DNA of 33,029 nt from Collinsella aerofaciens (GTDB lineage: Bacteria > Actinomycetota > Coriobacteriia > Coriobacteriales > Coriobacteriaceae), in the NCBI RefSeq assembly GCF_015555045.1, contig NZ_JADNJQ010000024.1, positions 1 through 33,029 on the forward strand, written 5' to 3'. The notes beneath the pieces were generated by a model, which was not told the origin of the DNA, did not search any database, and saw nothing but the letters and a program-made list of their open reading frames with translations. This document shows, piece after piece, positions 15,468-23,668 of this stretch. Within the stretch, counting starts at the first letter, position 1, and every line of letters starts with the position of its first letter. Position numbers and translations under genes: made by a program.

Positions 15468-16655
15468 ATGATCGAGCTCCAAGAACTCCGTCGCTATCGC
15501 CGCGATCTCCATCGCATTCCGGAGCTCGATTTCGATCTTCCGCAAACCATTGCCTATATCGAGGGCGTGCTGGCACCGCTCACCTGCGAAGTGACCCATC
15601 CGTGCCCCAGCTGCGTCTGTGCTTTCTTCGACGCTGGCGTTGATGCCGCGCATGCCACGGCGATTCGCGCCGATATGGATGCGCTGCCCATCGCGGAGGC
15701 GACGGGAGCGGCCTTTGCCTCAACCCATCCCGGCAAGATGCACGCTTGCGGACATGACGGACACATGGCCATGGCGCTTGCCGCCGCGACCTTTGTCGAC
15801 CGTACGATTCGCGAGCAGCCGGGTTCACTTAAGCGCAACGTGCTTTTTGTGTTCCAGCCTGCCGAGGAAACGACCGGTGGCGCCAAGACGGTGTGCGAGA
15901 GCGGCGTGTTCGAGCGCTACGGGGTGGATCGCATCTTCGGCTTCCATGTGTGGCCCGATTTGCCTGCCGGTACGTTGGCGAGCTGCTCCGGTCCGTTGCT
16001 GGCGCGTTCGAGTGAGACACGCATTCATATTCACGGGACGAGCATCCATATCGCTAAGACCTATGGCGTTCCGGTCGAGGAGTCGCACGATGCGGCGCTG
16101 GCGGCTGCCAAGTTCTTGGTTGCCGAGCGCGAACTGATGGATGAGCTGGGTGCCGATGAGCCCTGCATTGGCAAGTTCGGCCTGCTGCAGGCCGGCACCG
16201 TCTGCAATGCGGTGGCGGGGGAGGCCCATGTTGCCGGTAGCTTGCGTGTGTTTACGGACGCCATGTTCGACCGTGCGCGCGAGGGCGTACGCCGCGTGCT
16301 GGACGATGCCTGTGCCGCAACAGGCTGTACGTACGATCTCGACTTTGCCGAGGGCTATCCGCCAGTCGATAACGACCCCGAGCTGTTTGCCTGCATTGCG
16401 CCTGCCTTGTCCGAGCTGCAACTTGTGGACGAGCCGCTGCTGATCGCCGAGGATTTCGCGTTCTATCAACGCCATCTGCCGGGCGTATTCTTCTTGCTGG
16501 GCACGGGCGTTCCTGCCAGTCAGGATAATCCGAGCGACGCCGAGGGTTGCCCCGCCTATGCCACAAGCGCTCTGCATACCGATAGCATGCTCTTCGACGA
16601 GGAAGTCCTACTCAAAGGCCTCGATGTCTACAAACGATTGCTTTTGCTTGGCTAA
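15468..16655 (+). CDS. M20 family amidohydrolase, probable N-acetyldiaminopimelate deacetylase
   Basis: Zinc-dependent M20D amidohydrolase, 395 residues from ATG 15468 (AAGGG 7 bases upstream; the earlier in-frame codons lack a binding site). Metal and catalytic motifs are present: MHACGHDGHMAMA, QPAEETTGG, GFHVWPDLPAG and the C-terminal TSALHTDSM. In acetyl-DAP pathways such an enzyme removes acetate from N-acetyl-LL-DAP, and its position divergent from lysA-dapA-dapB-dapH supports that role. The dimerisation-region motif reads HGTSIHIAKTYG, not the usual GxGGHxAxP, so substrate preference may differ. Other amino-acid or indole-acetyl amidohydrolases of this family cannot be excluded. Confidence 0.85.
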   Translation: MIELQELRRYRRDLHRIPELDFDLPQTIAYIEGVLAPLTCEVTHPCPSCVCAFFDAGVDAAHATAIRADMDALPIAEATGAAFASTHPGKMHACGHDGHMAMALAAATFVDRTIREQPGSLKRNVLFVFQPAEETTGGAKTVCESGVFERYGVDRIFGFHVWPDLPAGTLASCSGPLLARSSETRIHIHGTSIHIAKTYGVPVEESHDAALAAAKFLVAERELMDELGADEPCIGKFGLLQAGTVCNAVAGEAHVAGSLRVFTDAMFDRAREGVRRVLDDACAATGCTYDLDFAEGYPPVDNDPELFACIAPALSELQLVDEPLLIAEDFAFYQRHLPGVFFLLGTGVPASQDNPSDAEGCPAYATSALHTDSMLFDEEVLLKGLDVYKRLLLLG

Positions 16656-16669
16656 GGCGTGAAGGACAG

Positions 16670-16693
16670 TTTGTTCTAGAAAACACGAACAAA
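16670..16693 (+). promoter_or_regulatory. Inverted repeat, possible operator
   Basis: TTTGTTC (16670-16676) and GAACAAA (16687-16693) flank a 10-base spacer just upstream of a perfect TATAAT (16701-16706). Further short palindromes follow (TTACTAACGTAA near 16737; CGATAC...GTATCG near 16752-16769). They probably bind the HTH protein encoded downstream. Confidence 0.45.
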
Positions 16694-16700
16694 CGTACGA

Positions 16701-16706
16701 TATAAT
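16701..16706 (+). promoter_or_regulatory. -10 box upstream of the HigA-like gene
   Basis: TATAAT in an AT-rich stretch; a weak -35 is all that is visible. About 110 bases of untranslated leader would precede the gene. Confidence 0.45.
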
Positions 16707-16819
16707 AGAGATGTAAGTCTATAGAAACGTTTGACGTTACTAACGTAAGGCGATACTATGATTGTATCGTAATGAGCGCTATCGGGTCTGTTTTGAGTGG
16801 AGACAGGAGATGGCTTGGA

Positions 16820-17161
16820 ATGTCGAAATCGTCGATTATCACAAGTGATGAGACTTCGGCCGATTTGCTGTCGCTGGTGACTCCTGGTGAGCTTCTCAAA
16901 GAGGAGTTTCTTGTTCCCATGGGCATTTCTCAATATCGCCTTGCGAAAGAGACTGGGATTCCGGCTCAGCGTATCGGGCAGATTGTCTTGGGAAAACGTC
17001 GCGTGACGGCCGACACCGACCTCCGTCTTTGCCGTTATTTTGGCCTGACGGATGGTTATTGGCTGCGCGCTCAGGTGGCGTTTGACCTTGAGGCCGAGAA
17101 AAGGCGGATCGAACCGGAGCTGAATAAGATCGTTCCTGTCCAGCAGGCCGCTGCGTTGTAG
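16820..17161 (+). CDS. HigA-like addiction-module antitoxin (XRE family)
   Basis: 113 residues. ATG 16820 has AGGAG 10 bases upstream; the in-frame ATG at 16772 is possible but lacks a site. The HigA/VapI pattern is clear: TPGELLKEEFLVPMGISQYRLAKETGIPAQRIGQIVLGKRRVTADTDLRLCRYFGL in sequence order is the helix-turn-helix with the conserved GxLLxE and IxxGxR elements (only parts quoted as motifs: LLKEEFL, RIGQIVLGKRR). No HigB toxin is found upstream or downstream, so it may be an orphan regulator. A small membrane gene starts 29 bases later. Confidence 0.85.
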   Translation: MSKSSIITSDETSADLLSLVTPGELLKEEFLVPMGISQYRLAKETGIPAQRIGQIVLGKRRVTADTDLRLCRYFGLTDGYWLRAQVAFDLEAEKRRIEPELNKIVPVQQAAAL

Positions 17162-17190
17162 TGCTCAAAGATATTGAGGTTGGAGTGACG

Positions 17191-17514
17191 ATGGAACGAC
17201 GCCGACAGTCTGCCGTGTATAGTCCTGGTGGGTGCGGGTGCGGCTTGCTGCTGCTCCCGGTTATTGCTGTGAGCATTGGCGTGATGTTTGCGCTTGCTGG
17301 ACTGGCCGCAGCGGCACTTGTGCTGTTGATTGTGGCCATTGGCGTGACGATTTGGCTTTGCCGCAATCGCGAGCAACGCCGTGCCGACGGTAAAACCACT
17401 GTCGGCTGGGTCGTCTTCCTGATTATTGCGTACCCGCTGAGTGCCAGCTACCTGGTGTTCTTTGTCCTGTTGATGATTAGCGCCTTTACTGGGGAATCCG
17501 TAACGGTGGGTTGA
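17191..17514 (+). CDS. Small membrane protein of unknown function
   Basis: 107 residues from ATG 17191 (GGAG 6 bases upstream). Two closely spaced hydrophobic segments, residues about 15-35 and 35-52, are separated by little loop. Then comes a basic stretch, RNREQRRADGK, and another hydrophobic region at 68-97 (WVVFLIIAYPLSASYLVFFV). CGCG precedes the first segment. No recognisable domain. It follows the HigA-like gene closely and may be co-transcribed with it. A GTG at 17161 overlapping the previous stop is an alternative start. Confidence 0.6.
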   Translation: MERRRQSAVYSPGGCGCGLLLLPVIAVSIGVMFALAGLAAAALVLLIVAIGVTIWLCRNREQRRADGKTTVGWVVFLIIAYPLSASYLVFFVLLMISAFTGESVTVG

Positions 17515-17619
17515 CGCGCTGCCAGCAGACGGTCGCGCAAAGTGCGTTTGCTCGGCGTTTGGATAACTGCATTGGCCGTTTACCGCAACCTTAGCTCTCA
17601 GCTAATGAATTCAAGTTAA

Positions 17620-17673
17620 ATCCTTCCTACGATGTGCTGTGTGCCGGCACGGTAGCCGGATCGTAGGAAGGAT
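17620..17673 (+). promoter_or_regulatory. Long hairpin covering the ribosome binding site of the FxLYD gene
   Basis: ATCCTTCCTACGAT (17620-17633) and ATCGTAGGAAGGAT (17660-17673) are perfect 14-base inverted arms around a 26-base loop that contains the palindrome GTGCCGGCAC. The 3' arm contains the Shine-Dalgarno AGGAAGG of the gene starting at 17679, so the folded RNA would hide it. It could equally be a DNA operator. Confidence 0.6.
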
Positions 17674-17678
17674 GAATA

Positions 17679-18122
17679 ATGGCAAAAGAGGGAAAGAAGC
17701 CGATCGGCAAGATTGTCCTAGGCATCATCGTGGTGCTGGTTATTGTCGGTGCCGTGGACTCTATGGGCGGCAACTCAACCGATTCGTCTGCGAGCGATTC
17801 GGCAAAACCTGCCGAGACGACACAGCAGGCTGAGGAGCAAAAAGAACCGCAAGAACCGTATACCATTGCTGACGAGGCTGAAGACACTTCCAATCAGTTT
17901 ACCTATAAGATCACGGGCACGCTGACCAATAACACGGACAAGGAAAAGAGCTACATTCAGATTGAGTATGTTCTGTATGATGCCGATGGCAACCAGGTTG
18001 GAACGGCTCTTGCAAACACCAATCATCTGAAGGCGGGCGGCTCCTGGAAGTTCGAGGCGCTGGGTACAGTGTCTCCCGACCAGGTTGCTAGCTGGGAGCG
18101 TTCGGACGTAAGTGGTTTCTAG
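17679..18122 (+). CDS. FxLYD-domain protein, membrane-anchored
   Basis: 147 residues. A single N-terminal membrane segment (IGKIVLGIIVVLVIVGAV, residues 9-26) is followed by a Ser/Glu/Gln-rich low-complexity stretch to about 60. A beta-sandwich of the FxLYD type then follows (GTLTNNTDKEKSYIQIEYVL, LYDADGNQVGTAL, GGSWKFEAL). The bulk is probably outside the cell. There is no lipobox Cys, so it is held by the uncleaved or cleaved N-terminal helix. The binding partner is unknown. ATG 17679 has AGGAAGG, which is buried in a hairpin. Confidence 0.7.
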   Translation: MAKEGKKPIGKIVLGIIVVLVIVGAVDSMGGNSTDSSASDSAKPAETTQQAEEQKEPQEPYTIADEAEDTSNQFTYKITGTLTNNTDKEKSYIQIEYVLYDADGNQVGTALANTNHLKAGGSWKFEALGTVSPDQVASWERSDVSGF

Positions 18123-18154
18123 CATGTTGCATGCACTGGGGGAGGTGAAGTCGT

Positions 18155-18577
18155 ATGCCCGATAAAAAGCTGACCGAGGAGTTGCTCAATGAACTTCTCG
18201 ATGCGCCGAACATCGATAGCTATATCAGGGAGCACGACTTTGCCGCCCCGTCGCTTTCGAACTACCTGAAGCAGCTACTGCAGGAAAAGGGCTTGGAGCG
18301 CTCGCGTGTGGTTCGTATGGCCGATCTCAATGAGACCTTTGGCTATCAGATCTTTACCGGTGCGCGTCATCCGAGTCGCAATAAGGTGCTGCAGATTGCC
18401 TTTGCGATAGCGCTGACGCTCAAAGAGACTAACCGTGCGCTGACGGCTGCCGGGGTAAGCATCCTTAACTGCAAGGACCGCCGCGATGCGATTATCATCT
18501 TTTGCATCGATCGCGGGTGCAGCCTCCAAAAGGTCAACGAGGAACTGTATCGCTTTGACGAGGAGACGGTGAGTTAG
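18155..18577 (+). CDS. Helix-turn-helix DNA-binding protein
   Basis: 140 residues, ATG 18155 with GGAGG 11 bases upstream. Residues about 35-95 look like an XRE-type HTH: LSNYLKQLLQEKGLERSRVV, then RMADLNETFGYQIFTGARHP (recognition helix region), then VLQIAFAIALTLKETNRALT. The tail has two Cys (NCKDRRDAIIIFCIDRGC). It is probably a transcriptional regulator. It sits directly before the Ser/Thr kinase gene in the same direction, and the pair may be functionally linked. Confidence 0.7.
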   Translation: MPDKKLTEELLNELLDAPNIDSYIREHDFAAPSLSNYLKQLLQEKGLERSRVVRMADLNETFGYQIFTGARHPSRNKVLQIAFAIALTLKETNRALTAAGVSILNCKDRRDAIIIFCIDRGCSLQKVNEELYRFDEETVS

Positions 18578-18675
18578 CGGCTGATATCTGAGCCGGTGGA
18601 GCTGTCGAACAACGATGCAAACGAACGGGGCGCGGATGCCATGGGGTGTCTGCGCTCTGCGCTATGATGGAGGCT

Positions 18676-20055
18676 ATGGATACTCAGACCCCAACATATT
18701 CCGATGACGAGTTGACCGCAGCGCTTGCCGAGCACCTGGCGTCGCTCGATCGTGACGACAGCTATCGCGTGGAGCGTGTACTTAAGCGCTCGTCCGTTGA
18801 AACAACCGAGCTTGTGTACTTTGAAGGAACCGGCGGTGGTTCGCTCGGCCCCTTTGTCCGTAAACGCATCGATGCTTCGGCTCAAATCGGCGGGGCATAC
18901 GAGCGTCTGTTTGCCGCTCAGCGGGCAGGCAGGCGTTTTGAGCACCTGCCCAGAATCGTCGATTGTCGTCGTGTGGGCGACGAGCTCAACGTGGTTATGG
19001 AATACATCGAAGGGGAGACGCTCGGGGCGCTGGTGTACCGTCTGGGAGCCACCCCCGATTATGCGCGTGAATTGTATCCTGCCCTATGCGATGCCGTGGG
19101 TGAGCTCCATGCCGGTTTTGCAATGGCGGGGGAGACGTCGGCGCCGGTGATCCATCGCGACCTCAAGCCGTCGAATATCATCGTGACAGGTGCCAACTAT
19201 ACGCCTGATGACGGCCTGACGTTTTCATCGCTGGTGATTATCGACTTGGGGATCGCGCGCGTATGGCGCGATGGCGCCGATGCCGATACCGTCAAGTTTG
19301 GGACACGGCCCTATGCGCCGCCCGAGCAGTATGGGTTTGGGCAGACGAGCGTGCGCAGCGACGTCTACGCACTTGGCGCCCTGTTGTTCTTCTGCTTGAC
19401 GGGAGTCGACCCTAAGCCAGGGCTCGACATGCGCGAGCAATGCGAGGCGCGCGGCATTCCCACTTCACTTGCCGATGCCGTCTGCATGTCGATGGCGCTC
19501 GACCCGGCCAAGCGTTTTGCGAGCGCGGAAGCGTTGGGACGGGCGACGCGCGCGGCATACGATCTGAGTCGCCCCGTGCGGCCTTCTGCGCCTGCGCCTG
19601 TCCGTACTCCGGCCTCGGAGACGGTGTTGACGCCCCAAGGGCTCCAGAACCCCGCAGGGCCTCCTGGCCCTGCCGCCTCCGCTGCATGCGGTCTGCTCTC
19701 TCGCGTTCCGGAGTCTCTGGGGCGCATTTGGAATACGCTCGTCTGCTTCTCGCTGCTTGTGTTCTTTGCCGGAAGTCACTTTGCCGTCTTTCATCCCACC
19801 GGAGCAAACCAAAGCTACCCGACGTGGCTTCTCATAATCGAGTATTTTTTCTTTGTCGATGGCCTTATGGTGCTTATGCATTTTGCGCTGCTCGATAAGC
19901 GCCGTCTTCGTCGGCGATTCGCGCTGCTCGACAGCTATCGCGGCAAGAAACTCGCGAAACTCTGGCTCAAGGCATTGGGTGTGCTGCTCCTATGCATGAT
20001 CGTCATAGTCGCGGTTGCCAATGCGACCGGCGTCGTCGATACCTCCGCTACCTAA
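18676..20055 (+). CDS. Membrane-anchored serine/threonine protein kinase
   Basis: About 459 residues. Kinase signatures: VIHRDLKPSNIIV (catalytic loop), IIDLGIARVW (metal loop, DLG instead of DFG), GTRPYAPPEQYGFGQTSVRSDVYALGALLFFCLTG (activation/APE and D-x-Y-x-L-G blocks, quoted in order as separate motifs). The glycine-rich loop is poorly conserved, with Lys in FVRKRI as likely ATP-contact lysine. After a Pro-rich linker (about 295-335) come three hydrophobic helices near 354-372, 382-405 and 432-452, so the kinase domain is cytoplasmic. The start is uncertain: ATG 18664, 18667 and 18676 all lack good Shine-Dalgarno spacing, and a TATGAT -10-like box at 18662 suggests a leaderless transcript. 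Confidence 0.8.
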   Translation: MDTQTPTYSDDELTAALAEHLASLDRDDSYRVERVLKRSSVETTELVYFEGTGGGSLGPFVRKRIDASAQIGGAYERLFAAQRAGRRFEHLPRIVDCRRVGDELNVVMEYIEGETLGALVYRLGATPDYARELYPALCDAVGELHAGFAMAGETSAPVIHRDLKPSNIIVTGANYTPDDGLTFSSLVIIDLGIARVWRDGADADTVKFGTRPYAPPEQYGFGQTSVRSDVYALGALLFFCLTGVDPKPGLDMREQCEARGIPTSLADAVCMSMALDPAKRFASAEALGRATRAAYDLSRPVRPSAPAPVRTPASETVLTPQGLQNPAGPPGPAASAACGLLSRVPESLGRIWNTLVCFSLLVFFAGSHFAVFHPTGANQSYPTWLLIIEYFFFVDGLMVLMHFALLDKRRLRRRFALLDSYRGKKLAKLWLKALGVLLLCMIVIVAVANATGVVDTSAT

Positions 20056-20059
20056 AAGA

Positions 20060-20082
20060 AAGGGGCCCCGTTGGGGCCCCTT
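20060..20082 (+). terminator. Terminator after the kinase gene
   Basis: AAGGGGCCCC and GGGGCCCCTT form a 10-bp stem. It lies between converging genes and can serve both strands. Confidence 0.8.
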
Positions 20083-20092
20083 GCAGTTGCAC

Positions 20093-21226
20093 TTAGATGC
20101 GGTTCATTTGAGCGGCGACTTTGTTGTACCAGTCCTGCCACGTGGGCGGGCAGTACTTTTTGGCCGCAGCCGGGGTAAGGGTGGAGCCGTAGTTGGCGCC
20201 CAGATAGGCAACGTGGGCGGAGATGCCCTCGCTCCAGCTGCCAAAGCTGCGCCAACCGCCGCCACGTGCACTCCAGCCCCAGGCGTTGTAAGAATTGGCG
20301 CAATAAGCACCCTTGGTGCTCTCGATGCAGGCGATGGCGGGGGACCAACGGGGGTCGACACCGGTATTCCAAGCGGCGACGGCAAAGTTGTAGCCCTGGC
20401 CTGCCATGGGGGAGCCGGCGAGATAATTGTCGATGCGGCTCGTCCACTCATTAATGAACGAATCGTAATCGGAACTACCGGCATTGGCGTTGTTCACCGT
20501 GGTGTCGATGGTGGTGTTGGTGTTGGTGGCCTGGCTGCTGGAATTGCTGCCGCTTACGCCCTCGCCCGAGAGCTTCTCGGCGGCAGCGGCCTTATCGGCC
20601 TCAAGCTTGGCAAGCTCGGCGGCATTTTCCTGCTCGGCTTTTGCCTGTGCCTCGCTGCGGAGCTGCTGGGCCTGCGCCAGCGCATCCTCGGCGTTTTTCT
20701 GCTCCGCCTCAAGCTGAGACTTGGCCTGTTGGAGCTCAGCCTTGTTCTGCTCGAGTTCGGTTTGCATGTTATTGAGCTGCTCGATCTCGTCGACGCTCGA
20801 GCTCGTGATCTGGTTGGTGTATTTGCAGGTTGTGATGAACTCACCCAGGCTCTGCGCGTTGACCAGGAAGCTCACGATGGGATTGGTGCCCTTCTGATAC
20901 TTGTACAGATCGCGCATGGCGGAGCTTGCCTTGGCCTGCTGCTCGGGAAGCTTGGCCTCGATTTCCTCGATGCTTGCCTCATTGGAGTCAATCTGCTTTT
21001 GCAGGTCATCGAGTTTGGTGCGGGCGTCGTTGTAGGCGCTCGTGGCGGCTTCGATCTTCTGCTGGGCTGCGGAAAGCTGGTCCTGCGTTGCCTGCGAGGC
21101 GGCATACGCCGCAACGGGGGAGAGCATCGGCGTGGCCGTCAGCGCAACGGCGAGCGCGGCGCTCGTGATGATACGAGCCGGCTTCGACGCAATGAGCGCT
21201 GCGGTGCGATGATTCGAATGCTGCAT
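20093..21226 (-). CDS. Secreted coiled-coil peptidoglycan hydrolase (lysozyme-like domain)
   Basis: 377 residues from ATG 21226 (GAGGG 7 bases upstream; a TTG at 21241 is less likely). The signal peptide ends near AAYAA (about residue 40). Residues 45-225 are a long, charged coiled coil rich in Glu, Ala and Gln, resembling the N-terminal halves of PcsB/CwlO-type hydrolases. A Ser/Asn/Thr linker follows. The C-terminal 130 residues (NTGVDPRWSPAIACIESTKG, then WGWSARGGGWRSFGSW, then AHVAYLGANYG) resemble lysozyme-like glucosaminidase/transglycosylase domains, with Glu in ACIESTKG as candidate acid. It is likely to act in cell separation. Activity is inferred. Confidence 0.82.
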   Translation of the reverse strand: MQHSNHRTAALIASKPARIITSAALAVALTATPMLSPVAAYAASQATQDQLSAAQQKIEAATSAYNDARTKLDDLQKQIDSNEASIEEIEAKLPEQQAKASSAMRDLYKYQKGTNPIVSFLVNAQSLGEFITTCKYTNQITSSSVDEIEQLNNMQTELEQNKAELQQAKSQLEAEQKNAEDALAQAQQLRSEAQAKAEQENAAELAKLEADKAAAAEKLSGEGVSGSNSSSQATNTNTTIDTTVNNANAGSSDYDSFINEWTSRIDNYLAGSPMAGQGYNFAVAAWNTGVDPRWSPAIACIESTKGAYCANSYNAWGWSARGGGWRSFGSWSEGISAHVAYLGANYGSTLTPAAAKKYCPPTWQDWYNKVAAQMNRI

Positions 21227-21426
21227 CCAGTCCCTCTGCAATCAATCGTAGGTTATGGTTCGAGGTGTATTCTACTACTGCTTTCGACCTCAACTTGAAC
21301 CTTAAAGGTCCCAAAGGGTCGAGTTGAACTTGAGGCTTTGGCTTTGACCTGCAGTTATGATGAATTGTTGAGAAACCATAGAGTTCAACTTTAACGTTAC
21401 GGGCGCCTGTTTGAGAAGAGTTTAGG

Positions 21427-21461
21427 GCTGTAAAAGCTATCTCAACGTGGGGTTTTACAGC
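21427..21461 (-). terminator. Hairpin after the MOSC gene
   Basis: GCTGTAAAA and TTTTACAGC form a 9-bp stem overlapping the MOSC stop codon. The tail is weak. Confidence 0.45.
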
Positions 21462-22093
21462 TACAGCGCGCCCTCCTGACGAGCCTGCTCAATCTCTTCG
21501 AGGGCTTCGGCAGGGGTGAACGAACAGGTGCCGTCGCCGAGTTTGATTACCTGGATATCATCGCCGGCGTAGACCTCTCCACCCTTTAGTACCACGCCAA
21601 AAACGCCCTCGTGGGGAAAGATGCAGTCGCCGGCAAGATAGTAGATGGCACAGCGTGTGTGGCAGACCTTGCCGATCTGACTGATTTCGACCAGGACATC
21701 GTTGCCAATCTTGAGCTGCGTTCCCAGGGGGAGCGAGAGTAGATTGATGCCTTGCGTGGTGAAGTTCTCTCCAAAGTCACCCTCGTGTACGTCGAGCCCG
21801 CGTGCCTGCGCCGTCTGGATGGACTCCGCGGCTAAAAAAGAGACCTGGCGGTGCCAATGTCCGGCGTGCGCATCGGTAGCGAGGCCAAATTGCTCGATGA
21901 CGGTGTCGCGTCCATCGGCGACGGGCGACTTGCGAGTGCCTTTGTGCTCCGACGTGTTGATTGAGACGATACGGGCAGGCCCGTTGTAGGCGTCGTTTGC
22001 CGTGCACAGGGGAGCGGTCGCTTTCGCACGTTCCACCAGCTCGCGCTTCGCAGCATTGAGGATGGGATTATCGGTCGGATGGTCTTGGGGCAC
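21461..22093 (-). CDS. MOSC-domain protein
   Basis: 210 residues, GTG 22093 with AAAGG about 8 bases upstream. MOSC domain (molybdenum-cofactor sulfurase C-terminal): IVSINTSEHKGTRKSPV, FGLATDAHAGHWHRQVSFL, EGDFGENFTTQGINL, and KVCHTRCAIYYLAGDCIFPHEGVF with the conserved Cys that may carry sulfur. Such proteins bind or deliver sulfur/molybdenum cofactor; no other molybdenum genes are in the window. The gene is divergent from the ATP-grasp ligase across a 234-base gap. Confidence 0.85.
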   Translation of the reverse strand: MPQDHPTDNPILNAAKRELVERAKATAPLCTANDAYNGPARIVSINTSEHKGTRKSPVADGRDTVIEQFGLATDAHAGHWHRQVSFLAAESIQTAQARGLDVHEGDFGENFTTQGINLLSLPLGTQLKIGNDVLVEISQIGKVCHTRCAIYYLAGDCIFPHEGVFGVVLKGGEVYAGDDIQVIKLGDGTCSFTPAEALEEIEQARQEGAL

Positions 22094-22264
22094 GTGTGCG
22101 CCTTTCGCTCGAGGATGTCAATACGCTGAATCCTACAACAACGGTAGGTTCATTGCCCATTGTCATACAACGGTGAGCGCCGTCTTCGTGCTGGCCTTCG
22201 TGCTGGACGATTACGTCGATTGCCATAGATACGGTGGAGCTTTGGGCGCCGGCGGCTTGGCACG

Positions 22265-22306
22265 CTAGAATAAATCAGTTGCGCAAAGACCGCCCATTGT
22301 GTGGGC
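22265..22306 (+). promoter_or_regulatory. -10 box and short hairpin before the ATP-grasp gene
   Basis: TAGAAT (22265-22270) is a plausible -10 box. GCCCA/TGGGC around TTGTG (22292-22306) is a small leader hairpin upstream of the GGAAG ribosome binding site. Confidence 0.4.
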
Positions 22307-22327
22307 AGTTCATGATAGGAAGTTTCC

Positions 22328-23584
22328 ATGGCATTGCAATTTACAGAGCGCGAGTTCATTCCCGTGCTGCTCGGTGGCGACATCAACGCCTATTCGGTGG
22401 CGCGCGCCTTCTACGAGGAGTACCAGGTCAAGAGTCTGGTCTTTGGCAAGTATCAGACGGGTCCCGCGTACCGCAGCCAGATTATCGACTACACGCCCAA
22501 CGTGGATATCGACACCATGCCCGTGATGCTCAAAACCGTCAACGGCATTGCCCAAGCGCATGCCGACAAGACTATTGTCCTTGTGGGCTGCGGCGACAAC
22601 TATGTCGCTCTCGTGGCTCAAGCTAAGGATGCTCATGAGCTGGCGGATAACATCGTCGCTCCCTACGCGCCCTACAGCATGCTCGAGCAGTGCCAGAAGA
22701 AGGAGATCTTCTACGAGCTGTGCGAGAAGCATGGCGTGCCCTATCCGCACACGTTTACCTTTACCAAGGCGATGCTCAATGCCCAGGGTGAGGCGCCTGC
22801 CGAAGTGCTCGACCAGATCGATTTTCCTTACCCGATGATTCTGAAGCCTTCTGACGGCATCATGTGGTGGCAGCATGAGTTCGAGGGCCAGAAGAAGGCC
22901 TATGAGATTGCCGACCGCGCCGAGCTGGAACAGGTCATTCGCGACTCGTATGCCAGCGGCTACACCGACGACCTGATCTTGCAGGATCGCGTGCCCGGCA
23001 ACGACGAGTACATGCGCGTGCTCACCAGCTATTCCGACCGCAACGGTAAGGTCCGCATGATGTGCCTGGGCCATGTGCTGCTCGAGGAGCATCAGCCCCA
23101 CGGTGTCGGCAACCATGCCTGTATCATTACCGAGCCCAACGACGAGCTCATGGGCGGCGTGCGCAAGTTGCTCGAGGACCTTCACTTTGTGGGCTATTCC
23201 AACTTTGACGTAAAGTACGACGAGCGCGACGGCTCGTTTAAGTTCTTCGATTTCAACACGCGCCAGGGCCGCAGCAACTACTACGTTACCAACAGCGGCT
23301 TTAACGTTGCCAAGTATGTGGTGGACGAGTATGTGTTCAACCGTCCGTTTGAGCCGGAGTTTGTGACGGCTCAGGACGAGGCCCTGTGGATGGTCGTCCC
23401 CATGGGCGTCGTCGACAAGTACGTCAAGGATCCCGAGCTGCGCGCTAAGGTGCATCGCCTGGACAAGGAAGGCAAGGGCGCCGACCCTTCGTTTATGAAG
23501 GGCGACTTTGTCTTTAACCGCTGGCTGCGCATGTGGCACACCAAGCTGCGCCACTTTAAGCTGTTCAAGACGTATTACAAGTAG
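22328..23584 (+). CDS. ATP-grasp carboxylate-amine ligase, D-aspartate ligase-like
   Basis: 418 residues. An N-terminal pre-ATP-grasp domain (IPVLLGGDINAYSVARAFYEE) is followed by the ATP-grasp fold: YPMILKPSDGIMWW with the ATP-contact Lys, LILQDRVPGNDEYMRVL, and the metal-binding block FKFFDFNTRQGRSNYYV. The length and layout resemble the D-aspartate ligase (Asl) family, which attaches D-Asp to the stem-peptide lysine/ornithine side chain in Enterococcus and Lactobacillus. An Asp/Glu racemase follows, the same pairing as the enterococcal racemase-ligase genes. D-Asp use is therefore inferred, not shown. Confidence 0.78.
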   Translation: MALQFTEREFIPVLLGGDINAYSVARAFYEEYQVKSLVFGKYQTGPAYRSQIIDYTPNVDIDTMPVMLKTVNGIAQAHADKTIVLVGCGDNYVALVAQAKDAHELADNIVAPYAPYSMLEQCQKKEIFYELCEKHGVPYPHTFTFTKAMLNAQGEAPAEVLDQIDFPYPMILKPSDGIMWWQHEFEGQKKAYEIADRAELEQVIRDSYASGYTDDLILQDRVPGNDEYMRVLTSYSDRNGKVRMMCLGHVLLEEHQPHGVGNHACIITEPNDELMGGVRKLLEDLHFVGYSNFDVKYDERDGSFKFFDFNTRQGRSNYYVTNSGFNVAKYVVDEYVFNRPFEPEFVTAQDEALWMVVPMGVVDKYVKDPELRAKVHRLDKEGKGADPSFMKGDFVFNRWLRMWHTKLRHFKLFKTYYK

Positions 23585-23591
23585 ATGAGCG

Positions 23592-23621
23592 CGGCGCCCG
23601 TCCGGTTTGCATCGGGCGGGC
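23592..23621 (+). other. Stem-loop between ligase and racemase
   Basis: GCGCCCGTCCG pairs with CGGGCGGGCGC around GTTTGCAT (11 bp, one T.G). A TATGAT box follows at 23626-23631, so the racemase may have its own promoter as well as read-through. Confidence 0.5.
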
Positions 23622-23668
23622 GCGGGTATGATACGCGCAATTGCGCAAGCGTCACCAAGGAGGCGGCG

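Noticed and set aside
22328-23584. D-Ala-D-Ala ligase or biotin-carboxylase assignment for the ATP-grasp gene
   Set aside because: The length, N-terminal domain and racemase neighbour fit the D-Asp ligase group better; no carboxylase motifs are seen.
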